Shown here piece by piece: positions 9,059-18,185 of a stretch of DNA of 64,000 nt (position 1 is its first letter; each line of letters begins with the position of its first letter). The translations under genes and the position numbers were made by a program. The stretch covers positions 1 through 64,000 of the forward strand of contig CAYUXI010000012.1 of NCBI GenBank assembly GCA_964448855.1. The letters are read 5' to 3'. Below the pieces are notes generated by a model that made no database searches, had not been told where the DNA came from, and saw nothing but the letters and a program-made list of their open reading frames with translations. The DNA is from QAMX01 sp964448855. Its GTDB lineage: Bacteria; Bacillota; Clostridia; Oscillospirales; QAMX01.

Positions 9059-9949
9059 CTATGATCGCGATGGCCAGCTGTGGAGATCCTTGACGCATTC
9101 ATGGAGCCGGACAAAGCTCTCATGGCGGGAGGCTGCGATTTTGCCTTCCGCGACAGCCTGACGAATCGCGCAGCCGTCATCGCGGACGTGGGAGCAGTCG
9201 GAATACCGGCACTGACCCAGATAGTCGGCGAATTCAGGGAAGCAATACGGCAGGCGCGCCGCATCGGTCATCTCCATCTCGACGGCATCAAAGCTGGAGT
9301 AGCCGGGCGTATCTGCGAGATAGCCGCCGCATTCCGTGGCGACGAGCTCCACATGGCGTGTCGTCTGTTTGCCGCGGCCAATCCGTTCGCTCAGGTCGCC
9401 GGTTCGCGCACCGAAATCGGGGTACAGGCGGTTCATGATGCTGGATTTGCCGACACCGGAATTCCCTGTCAGGACGCAGAACGCGCCGCGGAGACACTCG
9501 CGCAGTGCGTCGAAGCCGGAGCCGTCAGCTGCGCTCAGTGGGAGCACCCGATAGCCGAGCGATGTATACAGCTCGATCAGCGCTTTGCCGTCAGACAGGT
9601 CGGTCTTATTCACGCAGATCAGCGCTTCCATCTGTTTGAAGGCGGCCAGCGCCGTCAGGGAGTCGATCATGAGACGGCTGGTCACCGGCGGCGCTTCCGA
9701 GACGACGAGAATCAGCCGGTCAACGTTGGCCACCGGCGGCCGCACCAGAGAATTGCGGCGCGGCAGAATCTCCGTCAGGACGCCCACGCCGTCTGCACGC
9801 GGTTCGAACAGGACTTCGTCACCGGCCAGCGGTGCCATGCCCGTTTTGCGAAAGCGGCCACGCGGTCTGCACGGGCAATCCGGTGCGCCGTCAGCGGGGC
9901 GAACGGTATACAAGGTGCTTGCGGTTTTGATGATTTTTCCCTGCGGCAT
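9059..9949 (-). CDS. rsgA: Ribosome small subunit-dependent GTPase A
   Basis: A 296-residue circularly permuted GTPase that checks late maturation of the 30S subunit. It has an N-terminal OB fold (residues 1-65), NKTD at 114-117 (G4), Walker A GNSGVGKS at 162-169 (G1) and DTPG at 213-216 (G3), in the permuted order that defines RsgA. A C-terminal zinc knuckle follows (Cys/Cys/His/Cys around QCRYSDCSHVRDDGC). It is the last gene of the leftward housekeeping operon, 21 bases after the PASTA kinase gene. That pairing is common in Firmicutes, where RsgA is a reported PrkC substrate. It ends just before a strong terminator. Confidence 0.95.
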   Translation of the reverse strand: MPQGKIIKTASTLYTVRPADGAPDCPCRPRGRFRKTGMAPLAGDEVLFEPRADGVGVLTEILPRRNSLVRPPVANVDRLILVVSEAPPVTSRLMIDSLTALAAFKQMEALICVNKTDLSDGKALIELYTSLGYRVLPLSAADGSGFDALRECLRGAFCVLTGNSGVGKSSIMNRLYPDFGARTGDLSERIGRGKQTTRHVELVATECGGYLADTPGYSSFDAVEMEMTDAARLPYCFPEFADYLGQCRYSDCSHVRDDGCAIRQAVAEGKIAASRHESFVRLHECVKDLHSWPSRS

Positions 9950-9970
9950 GGCGCCCCGCCTTTCTGTGTG

Positions 9971-12022
9971 TTATGAAATGGAGATGGTTTCCGATTTGTA
10001 GAGCGACGTATCAATATAGGCATCAACGCGAACCGACCCGGTGCCATACAGGCGCAGCGTGATCGAGCCGGTCGTTTTTTCAACGGTTTCGCTGTATTGA
10101 ATGACGTCATCTACGTAAATTTCCAGCAGGAACTGATCCGGATAGTCAACACCCTGTGGCAGCAGCAGTGTCCAGTCCACGGAGCGTTCCACCACCGGCG
10201 GCGTTGTCGCGGTGGAGGACGGATCCGGCACGGAATCGGTCGGGGTGGACGATTCCGGCGGGGTGGTCGGCTCATCGGTTGCAGGCGGTGACGTCTCCGG
10301 CGCACGGCTCAGCACGAGGTTGATGGTCATGCCACGCGGTACCGGGACATCCTGCTGCACGCTCTGGTCAATCACGCAGCCTGTGGGGTAATCCTCGCTG
10401 ATCGAGTATTCGACGGTTCCGACATTGAGTCCGACGCCCAGCAGCGTGCTGCGCGCCTGTTCCTCCGTCTGACCCAGCAGGTTCGGCATCGGCAGTGTAT
10501 CCGACTCTGTGCCCTGGCTGATGACGAAGCGGATGACCTGCCCTTCGGTGATTGTTTGACCGGCAATGGGGTCGGTGCGGATGATTTTGTTGGCCTGAAC
10601 CGTATCGCTCGGTTCAAAGTCATACACAACGCTGACGGTTTTCTCCATCAGGGCGCGGAGGTCGTTGTTGGCCTCGGTGTAGCTCCAGTTGATATAATTC
10701 GGCATTTCTGCGCTTCGTTTGCCCTTGCTCAGCGTCAATTCGATGGTGGAGCCTTCCTTGACGATTTTGCCGACGGGCTGGTTCTGATCGATGATGACGC
10801 CTTCCTCATAGGTGGAGTCGTATTTTTCCTCTTTGACCACCAGCTCGAACGAAAGGGTCGAGTCGCCGGAGACGTCCAGGTAGGTTCGGCCGATGAGCTT
10901 CGGAACCGGAATTTCGCGGGTGCCGGTTTCCGGGCTGAGGATATTGATCCAGATGGCAGCGACAACGGCCGCAACCACCAGCACGCTCAGGACGGCTGCG
11001 ACAATCGGCATCACGTTGATGGGTTTGCGCTTTTCCGGTTCGGCTGCGGCGGGTGCAATCCGGTTCGGCTGCGGTTTGACCGGCGGTTCCGGTGTCGGCT
11101 CTGACACCGGCGTGAAGCGTTTGGTATCGCCGTCATCGTCATACAGCTGTCTGGCGAAGGCGGGCATAAAATGCTCCGGATCCTGCCGATAGGCTTCCAG
11201 ATCGTCCATCATTTCGGAGGCTGTGGCGTACCGGGTATCCAGCGACGCGGACATGGCATGGAGCGTAATCGCCTGGAGGGCCTCCGGGATGTCCGGATTG
11301 ATCTCCCTGGGCGGACGCGGTGCGGAGCGGATATGCTGCATGGCGACGACGACCGCCGTATCGCCCTGATAGGGCAGCTGCCCCGTCAGCATTTCATAGA
11401 GCATGACACCGACGGAATAGAGGTCGGCGCGGCCATCCGTCTCGCCGCATCGTGCCTGCTCCGGCGCAATGTAGTGAACCGAGCCGAACGCGTTGGCCTG
11501 GTTGGTGGTCATGTCCTTGCTGTCGAAAATGCGGGCAATGCCAAAATCAGTGACCTTCGCCGTACCGTCGCGCAAAATCATGATATTCTGCGGTTTGATA
11601 TCGCGATGGACGATTTTTTTCGCATGGGCGTGTTCCAGACCCTTCAAAATCTGGAGCGTGAAATGCAGTGCTTCCTTGACCGACAGAACGCCGCGCTGTG
11701 TCATATACTGCTTCAGCGTGATGCCATCGATCAGCTCCATGACAAAATATTCCGCCGCATCGCTGGCAGAGACGTCAAAGACGTTGATGATATTCGGGTG
11801 ATTCAGCCGTGCAACCGCTTCGCTTTCCGCATGGAAGCGGCGGCGCAAATCCATATCGCCGCGCAGCTCCGGCTTCAGCAGTTTGACCGCGACCATTCGA
11901 TTTAATTTCAGATCCTGCGCCTTATAGACGATGGCCATACCACCCGTTCCGATCACCTCAATGATCTCATAGCGGCCATCCAGGACTTTTCCGATAATGC
12001 TATCCATATATGACGTATTCAC
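9971..12022 (-). CDS. prkC: PASTA-domain Ser/Thr protein kinase
   Basis: A 683-residue membrane kinase that senses cell-wall fragments. The cytoplasmic kinase domain spans residues 17-285, with glycine loop GTGGMA (25-30), Lys47, catalytic HRD 139-141 and DFG 159-161. A basic/proline-rich linker, one transmembrane helix near 340-362 and three extracellular PASTA repeats follow (about 370-580). After a Thr/Pro/Ser-rich stretch it ends in a roughly 70-residue beta-rich segment that I do not recognise. The GTG start at 12022 has a poor ribosome binding site; ATG at 12007 is possible. The partner phosphatase gene lies just upstream, and an internal promoter in rlmN probably drives both. Confidence 0.93.
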   Translation of the reverse strand: MNTSYMDSIIGKVLDGRYEIIEVIGTGGMAIVYKAQDLKLNRMVAVKLLKPELRGDMDLRRRFHAESEAVARLNHPNIINVFDVSASDAAEYFVMELIDGITLKQYMTQRGVLSVKEALHFTLQILKGLEHAHAKKIVHRDIKPQNIMILRDGTAKVTDFGIARIFDSKDMTTNQANAFGSVHYIAPEQARCGETDGRADLYSVGVMLYEMLTGQLPYQGDTAVVVAMQHIRSAPRPPREINPDIPEALQAITLHAMSASLDTRYATASEMMDDLEAYRQDPEHFMPAFARQLYDDDGDTKRFTPVSEPTPEPPVKPQPNRIAPAAAEPEKRKPINVMPIVAAVLSVLVVAAVVAAIWINILSPETGTREIPVPKLIGRTYLDVSGDSTLSFELVVKEEKYDSTYEEGVIIDQNQPVGKIVKEGSTIELTLSKGKRSAEMPNYINWSYTEANNDLRALMEKTVSVVYDFEPSDTVQANKIIRTDPIAGQTITEGQVIRFVISQGTESDTLPMPNLLGQTEEQARSTLLGVGLNVGTVEYSISEDYPTGCVIDQSVQQDVPVPRGMTINLVLSRAPETSPPATDEPTTPPESSTPTDSVPDPSSTATTPPVVERSVDWTLLLPQGVDYPDQFLLEIYVDDVIQYSETVEKTTGSITLRLYGTGSVRVDAYIDTSLYKSETISIS

Positions 12023-12086
12023 ACGCGGAGTGTCTGTTCCGGCGTATATCCTCTCTTTGCGTTTTCTTTGAGCAGGCTGTCTGCGC

Positions 12087-12821
12087 TCAGACGGCGAGCA
12101 ATACCACGGTAATGTTATCCGGGCCGCCCCGTTCGTTGGCCAACTGAATCAGTCGGTGCGGGCAATTCGCCAGATCCGGGTTTGCATGGAGTTCAAACAG
12201 AATCTCCTCGTCCAGAACCATATTGGAGAGGCCGTCCGAGCAGAGCAGAATCATGTCCCCCGGTTCGACCCGTCGCGAAAAGAATTCCGGCTCCACCTCC
12301 GGTTCTGTCCCTACGGCGCGTGTGATGTAGTTTTTGGCCGGGTGACTGCGCGCCTGTTCCGGCGTCAGCTCACCGCGGCGAATCATTTCCTGTGCGACGG
12401 AGTGATCGCAGGTCACCTGGGTGATGCCGTTCTTTGTGATGTGGTAGGCACGGCTGTCACCGACGTTCAAAAAGCAGGCGTCGGAGCCGTCGATCATGAC
12501 GGCGACCATGGTGGAGCCCATCCCGGCGCAGTCAATATCCTCATTGGAGCGTTCAAAGGTCAGGCGGTTGGCCTCAACAAGGGCATCGCCCATGATGCCG
12601 CGCATATAGGGAACCGTCATGCCCGGCTTTTGCCGTTTCCGAACTTCTGCCGCAAACAGGTGAATGGACATATCGCTGGCGACATTGCCGGATTTTGCAC
12701 CGCCCATGCCGTCGCACACCACCAGAAACGCCTGTCGGTCGTCATGGCGGACGTCCATGAAATAGTTGTCCTGATTATCTTTCCGGCGTCTGCCTTTGTC
12801 TGTTGCGCCGACTGCCATCAT
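12087..12821 (-). CDS. stp: PP2C-family Ser/Thr protein phosphatase
   Basis: A 244-residue PPM phosphatase expected to reverse PrkC phosphorylation. The metal-binding motifs are visible: RKDNQDNYF near residue 13, CDGMGG near 37, GDSRAY near 120, LCSDGL near 190 and GGPDNITVV near the C-terminus. It has no membrane segment and acts in the cytoplasm. It is 16 bases downstream of rlmN and 64 bases upstream of prkC, in the usual Firmicutes order. The start is ATG at 12821, the first of two adjacent ATGs, after a G-rich GGGGGCGG. Confidence 0.93.
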   Translation of the reverse strand: MMAVGATDKGRRRKDNQDNYFMDVRHDDRQAFLVVCDGMGGAKSGNVASDMSIHLFAAEVRKRQKPGMTVPYMRGIMGDALVEANRLTFERSNEDIDCAGMGSTMVAVMIDGSDACFLNVGDSRAYHITKNGITQVTCDHSVAQEMIRRGELTPEQARSHPAKNYITRAVGTEPEVEPEFFSRRVEPGDMILLCSDGLSNMVLDEEILFELHANPDLANCPHRLIQLANERGGPDNITVVLLAV

Positions 12822-12837
12822 ATGGTACCGCCCCCAT

Positions 12838-13950
12838 CTAAGGTCTGCATTCGTTTTCGCTGGAATCTATTGTATCATCATTCTGTGAATTTTGCAACAA
12901 CGGCATGGTCGAACGGCGCAATTGGCCACAAGCGCCGTCAATATCAGCGCCCAGTCTCCGTCGAACCGTCACATGGAGCCCCTTGGCTTCCAGATCGGCC
13001 ACGAAGCGCTGCAGCCGCTGCTCCGCCGTCGCTTTGAACTTCGTTTCACGGACTTCGTTCAGGCGAATCAGGTTCAGGTGGGCACCGGTTCCGCGCAGCA
13101 GTGCGGCCAGCTCCCGCACTTCCCTCGCGGAGTCATTCACGCCGGCCATGACGGCATATTCATAGGAGACGCGCCGTCCCGTCGTTTTCTGATAGGCTGT
13201 GGCGGCGTTGACCAGTTCGGCAATCGGGTACTTCCGATTGACCGGCATCAGCTGATCCCGCGCTTCGTCACGCGTTGCGTGGAGGGAGACAGACAGCGTG
13301 ATGGCAAGGTGTCGTTCCGCCAACCGTTCAATCTGTGGCACGAGGCCGCTTGTGGACAGTGAAATGTGGCGCTGGCCGATGCAGAATCCGTCCTTTTCGC
13401 CGACCAGCTCAATGAAATCGACGGATGCATCAAGGTTATCGAGCGGTTCGCCCGTCCCCATCATGACGATGCCGTCCACGCGTTCGCCGCTGTCCCGTGT
13501 GGCGGCAGCGACCTCCATCAGCATTTCACCGGCTGTCAGGCTGCGGACAAAGCCGTCCAGGCCGGAGGCGCAGAACGCGCAGTGCATTTTGCAGCCGACC
13601 TGTGTCGAAATGCAGAGCGTATTGCCGTGCTTATACTTCATCAGCACGCTTTCCACGCAGTTGCCGTCCGCCATGCGAAAGAGATATTTGATTGTCCCAT
13701 CCAGAGCCGATTGCTGCCGACGGACAATCTGAATCGTCGGCACTGTGCAGCGCTCCGCCAGGCGCTGTCGGTCTGCGCGGGAAAGCTCCGTAAAATCGTC
13801 CAGGCTTTCCCAGGTATGGCGGTGCAGGCGCAGAAAGACCTGCTTTGCGCGATAGGCGGCAAAGCCCATTTCCTTCAGCAGTTGTTCCAGTTCATCCAGC
13901 CGCATGGACAGCAGATCCAGCCGGTCGGTTGACGGCAGAGTTACCAGCAT
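12838..13950 (-). CDS. rlmN: 23S rRNA (A2503-C2)/tRNA (A37-C2) methyltransferase, radical SAM
   Basis: A 370-residue radical SAM enzyme that methylates C2 of A2503 in 23S rRNA and of A37 in some tRNAs. The CX3CX2C cluster motif is Cys120, Cys124 and Cys127 (CKMHCAFC). GTGEP for SAM binding lies near residue 177, and a cysteine in DGACGQL near the C-terminus is the candidate thiol of the methyl-transfer mechanism. The last roughly 15 residues are polar and low in complexity; the DNA coding for them contains a good promoter for the downstream phosphatase-kinase pair. It follows fmt by 21 bases. In many relatives rsmB lies between fmt and rlmN; it is absent here. Confidence 0.95.
   Translation of the reverse strand: MLVTLPSTDRLDLLSMRLDELEQLLKEMGFAAYRAKQVFLRLHRHTWESLDDFTELSRADRQRLAERCTVPTIQIVRRQQSALDGTIKYLFRMADGNCVESVLMKYKHGNTLCISTQVGCKMHCAFCASGLDGFVRSLTAGEMLMEVAAATRDSGERVDGIVMMGTGEPLDNLDASVDFIELVGEKDGFCIGQRHISLSTSGLVPQIERLAERHLAITLSVSLHATRDEARDQLMPVNRKYPIAELVNAATAYQKTTGRRVSYEYAVMAGVNDSAREVRELAALLRGTGAHLNLIRLNEVRETKFKATAEQRLQRFVADLEAKGLHVTVRRRLGADIDGACGQLRRSTMPLLQNSQNDDTIDSSENECRP
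12869..12897 (-). promoter_or_regulatory. Internal promoter for stp-prkC-rsgA
   Basis: On the minus strand TTGCAA (12892-12897), a 17-bp spacer and TACAAT (12869-12874) preceded by TGA form a good extended -10 promoter. It lies inside the 3' coding end of rlmN, about 40 bases before the stp start codon, and would allow the signalling pair to be transcribed separately from the translation genes. Confidence 0.6.
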
Positions 13951-13971
13951 ATCATTCCTCAGTTCCGCGCT

Positions 13972-14928
13972 TTACGCGCCAAAGCAATCGCCCGGTTGAA
14001 CGGCGCGGCCATTGATGAAGTCCGCCGCGGACATGGCGCGTTTTCCTTCGGGCGCAAGCGCTTTCAATGTCAACACGTGCCCGTCGCCGCACCGGACGTC
14101 GATTCCCTGTTTGCTGCAGGCGACGACTTCCCCGTTTTGTCCGTTACAGGGCTTTGCGGGCGAGAGGCCCATTTCCGTCACCTTGACGAGCTTGCCGCGG
14201 AACGTGGTGGTGACGCTGAGTGCCGGTGTCAATGCGCGATAGATGCGGTAGAGCGATTCGGCCGACTGTGAAAAATCGAGCCGTCCCTCTGCCTTTTCGA
14301 GCATCTTCGCATAGGTCGCTTCCGCGTGATTCTGCGGCGTGCGCACGGCCGTTCCGTCGGCCAGCTGTTCAATCGTTTCGGCCAGCAGCGGTGCGCCCAG
14401 CTGAGCCAGCCGTTCGGTCAGCTCGCCTGCGGTTTCATCCGCGCCGATTTCCGTCTCCGTTTTCAGGAGCATATCGCCCTCATCCATGCCCTGCGACAGG
14501 TACATGGTGGTCAGGCCGGTTGTTTTCTCGCCGTCCATCACAGCGCGCTGAATGGGCGCGGCACCGCGATATTTCGGGAGCAGCGAACCGTGCAGGTTGA
14601 TGCAGCCGAGGCGCGGTGCATTCAGGACGTCCGGCGGCAGAATTTTACCGTAGGCGACCACGACAATGAGATCGGGCTTTGTCGCTTCCAGAACAGGTTG
14701 AAGCGCGCCGTCCTTCAGCGTTTCCGGCTGATAGACCGGCAGACCGGCAGCCTCCGCCGTCACCTTCACCGGCGGTGGAAGCACCTGCATTCCGCGACCC
14801 TTCGGCTTGTCCGCACGGCAAACGACGCCAGTGATGTGGTAGCCTTGATCGATCAGGTATTGCAGAGAAACCGCGGCAAAGGCCGGGGTTCCCATATATA
14901 AAAGATTCAGTTGTTTTCCGCTTGTCAC
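13972..14928 (-). CDS. fmt: Methionyl-tRNA formyltransferase
   Basis: A 318-residue enzyme that formylates initiator Met-tRNA using 10-formyl-THF. It starts with LLYMGTPAFA and carries the catalytic-site motif HGSLLPKYRGAAPIQ with its Asn/His/Asp set, then a C-terminal OB-like tRNA-binding domain. The open frame extends upstream to 15027 inside def, but the family begins at GTG 14928, which follows GGGAG at 6 bases and lies 13 bases after the def stop. def-fmt is a conserved pair because deformylase removes the group this enzyme adds. Confidence 0.95.
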   Translation of the reverse strand: MTSGKQLNLLYMGTPAFAAVSLQYLIDQGYHITGVVCRADKPKGRGMQVLPPPVKVTAEAAGLPVYQPETLKDGALQPVLEATKPDLIVVVAYGKILPPDVLNAPRLGCINLHGSLLPKYRGAAPIQRAVMDGEKTTGLTTMYLSQGMDEGDMLLKTETEIGADETAGELTERLAQLGAPLLAETIEQLADGTAVRTPQNHAEATYAKMLEKAEGRLDFSQSAESLYRIYRALTPALSVTTTFRGKLVKVTEMGLSPAKPCNGQNGEVVACSKQGIDVRCGDGHVLTLKALAPEGKRAMSAADFINGRAVQPGDCFGA

Positions 14929-14941
14929 AGGGCTCTCCCTT

Positions 14942-15409
14942 TCACGATTCTTCTTCCTCAACATCGACGTACTCGTAGATTTTTTCGTCAAACAGAATGC
15001 CGTCCAGATGATCGGACTCATGCTCAAACGCTTCGGCGATCAGCCCTTCTGCTTCTTCCTCAAACGGGCAGCCGTTTTCATCCTGTGCGGCGATGCGGAC
15101 ATACATGGGGCGAACCACACGCCCCCAGACACCGGGCAGACTGAGGCAGCCCTCGACCGGGCGCTGTTCTCCGCGGCGTTCCAGAATTTTCGGGTTGATG
15201 TAGGCCTTCAGCCGCTCGCCGTTGTCGATGATGAAAATGCGGCGCAGAATGCCGATCTGCGGTGCGGCCAGGCCGACTCCGTGTGCCTCGACCAGCGTGT
15301 CCTTCATATCGCGAATCAGGAGCTTCAGCCGCCGGTCAAATACAGTGACCTCGTGGCACTTTTTTTGCAGGCATTCATCGCCTTTTTTGCAGATTTCCAA
15401 AATAGCCAT
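14942..15409 (-). CDS. def: Peptide deformylase
   Basis: A 155-residue metalloenzyme that removes the formyl group from nascent proteins. All three family motifs are present: GVGLAAPQIG (residues 44-53), EGCLSLPG with metal ligand Cys88, and HESDH with His130, catalytic Glu131 and His134. The acidic C-terminal tail (DVEEEES) is unremarkable. I chose ATG 15409, 10 bases after GGAGG, over an in-frame ATG 21 bases upstream. It sits between priA and fmt as in many Firmicutes. Confidence 0.95.
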   Translation of the reverse strand: MAILEICKKGDECLQKKCHEVTVFDRRLKLLIRDMKDTLVEAHGVGLAAPQIGILRRIFIIDNGERLKAYINPKILERRGEQRPVEGCLSLPGVWGRVVRPMYVRIAAQDENGCPFEEEAEGLIAEAFEHESDHLDGILFDEKIYEYVDVEEEES

Positions 15410-15490
15410 GGTTTGGGTTCCTCCGTCCATCCAATCAATTGATTCCGGCCGACATCCCGGTTGGATTCGGTCGGAATTGCAGGGTAGCCA

Positions 15491-17908
15491 TCAATCCTGC
15501 GGGTTGAACTCCGCTGCCGCAGAAATCCCGGTAAATCGGCGATCTGACAGGAAACGGCGCAGAACATCTGCGGCCGCCTCGCGGATTTTTCGTGTTTCAA
15601 CGGTTTTTGCAACAATTTGATAGCGATATTTGTTATTCAGCTTGAAGACCGGCGACGGCGTCGGGTCGTACAGCACATCAGTCGGCTGGACAACCGTCGT
15701 CAGCATTTCTTTCAGAATCCGTGCCGCCGAAAAAACCCGGCTGTTTTCGATACCAGTCAGTGTCAAGCGTAGGAGGTCGCAGAACGGCGGATAGTGCATC
15801 GCCTGTCTGAACGCAATTTCCGATTCATAGAACCGGTCATAGTCCTGTGCGGCGGCCAGTCGCAGGATGGGGTGGTCGGGCGAATAGGTCTGAATGATGG
15901 CGCGCCCCGGTTTTTCGCCACGGCCGGATCGGCCAATCACCTGCGTCAGCTGGGAAAAGGCCCGTTCATTGGCGCGGAAATCCGGGACATTCAGCGCCTG
16001 ATCTCCGTCCAGAATCCCAACCAGTGTCACGGAGTCAAAGTCGAGTCCCTTTGCAATCATCTGGGTACCGAGCAGAATCGGCACCTTTTCCTCCTGAAAG
16101 CGACGAAAAACGGCTTCATGCGTCTGTGTGCCGCCAATGGTGTCCGCATCCATCCGAATGATGCCGACACCCGGAAACATCGCCTGCAGCTCCTCGGCAA
16201 TCCGCTGGGTGCCGATGCCCTCCCGGCTGATATAGGCGCTGCCGCACTGCGGGCAGTACTCATATACCGGTATGGAGCGGGAGCAATAGTGGCACATCAG
16301 GCGATGGTTGGCGGAGTGATAGGTCAGCGCAACGGAGCAGGCCTCGCAGTGCGGGACGTAGCCACAGCTGCGGCAGATCGTGTAGCGGCTGGAGCCGCGC
16401 CGATTCAAAAAGAGCATACACTGCTCCCCTGCATCGATCGTTTCGCGAATGGCATCGATCAGGTCTGTGCTGAGGTGCGTTTCATTGCCCTGCTTCAGTT
16501 CGGCCTTCATATCGGCAAACGAAACCGTCGGCAGCTGAATGCCGCCGTACCGTTTCTCCATCCGGTAGCAGGCGTATTTCCCGGTTTTGGCGGCATACAT
16601 CGTTTCGACCGTCGGTGTGGCGGACGCCATCAGCAGCAGTGCGCCGTGCTGGACGGCGCGGAATTTTGCAATATCCCGCGCATGATAGCGTGGAGACTGC
16701 TCTGACCGGTAGGAGCTTTCCTGCTCCTCATCGATGACGATCAGGCCGATATCGGTCAGCGGTGCAAAAACGGCGGAGCGCGTTCCGACGACGACATCGG
16801 CGCGGCCGGATGCGATGCGCTTCCATTCGTCATAGCGTTCGCCGGTGCTCAGGCCGGAATGCAGCACGGCGACCCGGTTGCCAAAGTGTCCGTACAGGCG
16901 GTTGAGCAGCTGCGGCGTCAGGGCGATTTCCGGAACAAGCACCATCGCCTGGCGGTTCATGGACAGGCAATGACGAATCAGGCGGATATAGACCTGCGTT
17001 TTCCCGCTCCCGGTGACGCCGTGCAGCAGAGCCGCAGACGGCGTCCGCTGCTCCATTTTTTCGCGCAGCGGTTCAAACGCGGCGGTCTGTTCTTCGTTCA
17101 GGACAGGATCCGGGAGCTGTTCGGATGCCGATTTCGGCATCGTCAGACGCAGCGCCTCCCGATCAAACAATTCCAGCATTCCGTTGCGCGCCATGGTTTT
17201 TACCGTGGCGGCAGAGGAGCCGGAGTAATAGGTGATCTCTTTGAGCGAGGCTTCACCCGCGCCCCGCAGGAAATCGAGCACGGCGGCCTGCTGCCGTGTC
17301 AGGCGGCGTTTTGGGACATAGCTCTCGCAGAGGCGGGCACAGGCAATCGTTTTGTCCTGTGTGTGCAGCAGAGCGTGCTGCTCGCTGAGCAGCAGCTTTT
17401 TCCGCATCAGCTCGTTCATCCGGTCATCCAGGCCGGTTTCGCCGAATTCCCGCGTCAGCTCAGCCAGTGAAACCGGCTCGCCGCGCATATGGATATACAG
17501 GTACATCGGGTATGCGGCACTTTTTTCCGTGATCGGTTTGCCGCTGTATGAGGGGTTTTCGGTGTACCAGATCTCCTGTCGGATATCGCTTCCAGCGGGG
17601 ATGCACAGGCGAAACGCATCATAGCAGGTGCAGAAATACTTCTCGCGCATCCAGAGAATCAGGCGGATTTCCCGATCGGAGACAATCGGCTTCTCGTCCA
17701 GAAGCTGGTCGATGGCCTTTTTGCCTTCTGCCGTGTCATTGTCCCGACAGCTCAGAATCAGCGCCTGTACCATCCGGTTGCCCCGGCCAAACGGAACCAG
17801 TACGCGCATACCGGGCGCGACGGTCAGCTGCTCCGGCACCCAGTAGGAATACGGGCGGTCATACACATAGCTTTCTGCGCGAATCGCGACCAGAACCGTT
17901 TTCACCAT
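15491..17908 (-). CDS. priA: Primosomal replication restart helicase
   Basis: An 805-residue superfamily-2 helicase that reloads the replisome at stalled forks. It has an N-terminal DNA-binding region, Walker A GVTGSGKTQ, the DEEQESSYRSEQ motif II with the aromatic-rich loop typical of PriA, and four CXXC pairs binding two zinc ions (for example CRSCGY and CPQCGSAY). The helicase C-terminal motifs include IGRSGRGEKPG. The start ATG follows AAGGAGGGG. It lies between rpoZ and def; coaBC, which often sits between rpoZ and priA, is missing at this site. Confidence 0.95.
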   Translation of the reverse strand: MVKTVLVAIRAESYVYDRPYSYWVPEQLTVAPGMRVLVPFGRGNRMVQALILSCRDNDTAEGKKAIDQLLDEKPIVSDREIRLILWMREKYFCTCYDAFRLCIPAGSDIRQEIWYTENPSYSGKPITEKSAAYPMYLYIHMRGEPVSLAELTREFGETGLDDRMNELMRKKLLLSEQHALLHTQDKTIACARLCESYVPKRRLTRQQAAVLDFLRGAGEASLKEITYYSGSSAATVKTMARNGMLELFDREALRLTMPKSASEQLPDPVLNEEQTAAFEPLREKMEQRTPSAALLHGVTGSGKTQVYIRLIRHCLSMNRQAMVLVPEIALTPQLLNRLYGHFGNRVAVLHSGLSTGERYDEWKRIASGRADVVVGTRSAVFAPLTDIGLIVIDEEQESSYRSEQSPRYHARDIAKFRAVQHGALLLMASATPTVETMYAAKTGKYACYRMEKRYGGIQLPTVSFADMKAELKQGNETHLSTDLIDAIRETIDAGEQCMLFLNRRGSSRYTICRSCGYVPHCEACSVALTYHSANHRLMCHYCSRSIPVYEYCPQCGSAYISREGIGTQRIAEELQAMFPGVGIIRMDADTIGGTQTHEAVFRRFQEEKVPILLGTQMIAKGLDFDSVTLVGILDGDQALNVPDFRANERAFSQLTQVIGRSGRGEKPGRAIIQTYSPDHPILRLAAAQDYDRFYESEIAFRQAMHYPPFCDLLRLTLTGIENSRVFSAARILKEMLTTVVQPTDVLYDPTPSPVFKLNNKYRYQIVAKTVETRKIREAAADVLRRFLSDRRFTGISAAAEFNPQD

Positions 17909-17946
17909 GTCGTACCGCCCCTCCTTCCCAGCCGGAAATTGATGCT

Positions 17947-18159
17947 TTATTCCTCTGTCTTCTCGGCTTCTGCGGCCTGCTGTTTGAGCCCTTCCTCATA
18001 AATCTGTTCGACTGCCATGGTGACCGGTTTTTTCGGCAGCTTCTGGCCGTTTTCCATGGCTTCTTCCGAGATTTCGCGGGCTCTGTGTGCGGTGATATTC
18101 ACCAGCAGATAACGATTTCCAACCATTTTGACGAGAGATTCCATTGTTGGATACAGCAT
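17947..18159 (-). CDS. rpoZ: RNA polymerase omega subunit
   Basis: A 70-residue small subunit that helps RNA polymerase beta-prime fold and assemble. The family pattern is clear: MLYPTMESL at the start, then NRYLLVNITAHRAREI with the invariant AxRAR(E/Q)I segment, and KPVTMAVEQIYEEG near the end. It is preceded by AAAGGAG. Its place directly after gmk is the standard gmk-rpoZ order. Confidence 0.93.
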   Translation of the reverse strand: MLYPTMESLVKMVGNRYLLVNITAHRAREISEEAMENGQKLPKKPVTMAVEQIYEEGLKQQAAEAEKTEE

Positions 18160-18185
18160 AAGTTCCTTGTTCTCCTTTTATGATT

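Noticed and set aside
14929..15027. N-terminal extension of fmt
   Set aside because: It translates part of the def gene in another frame and the family starts at GTG 14928.
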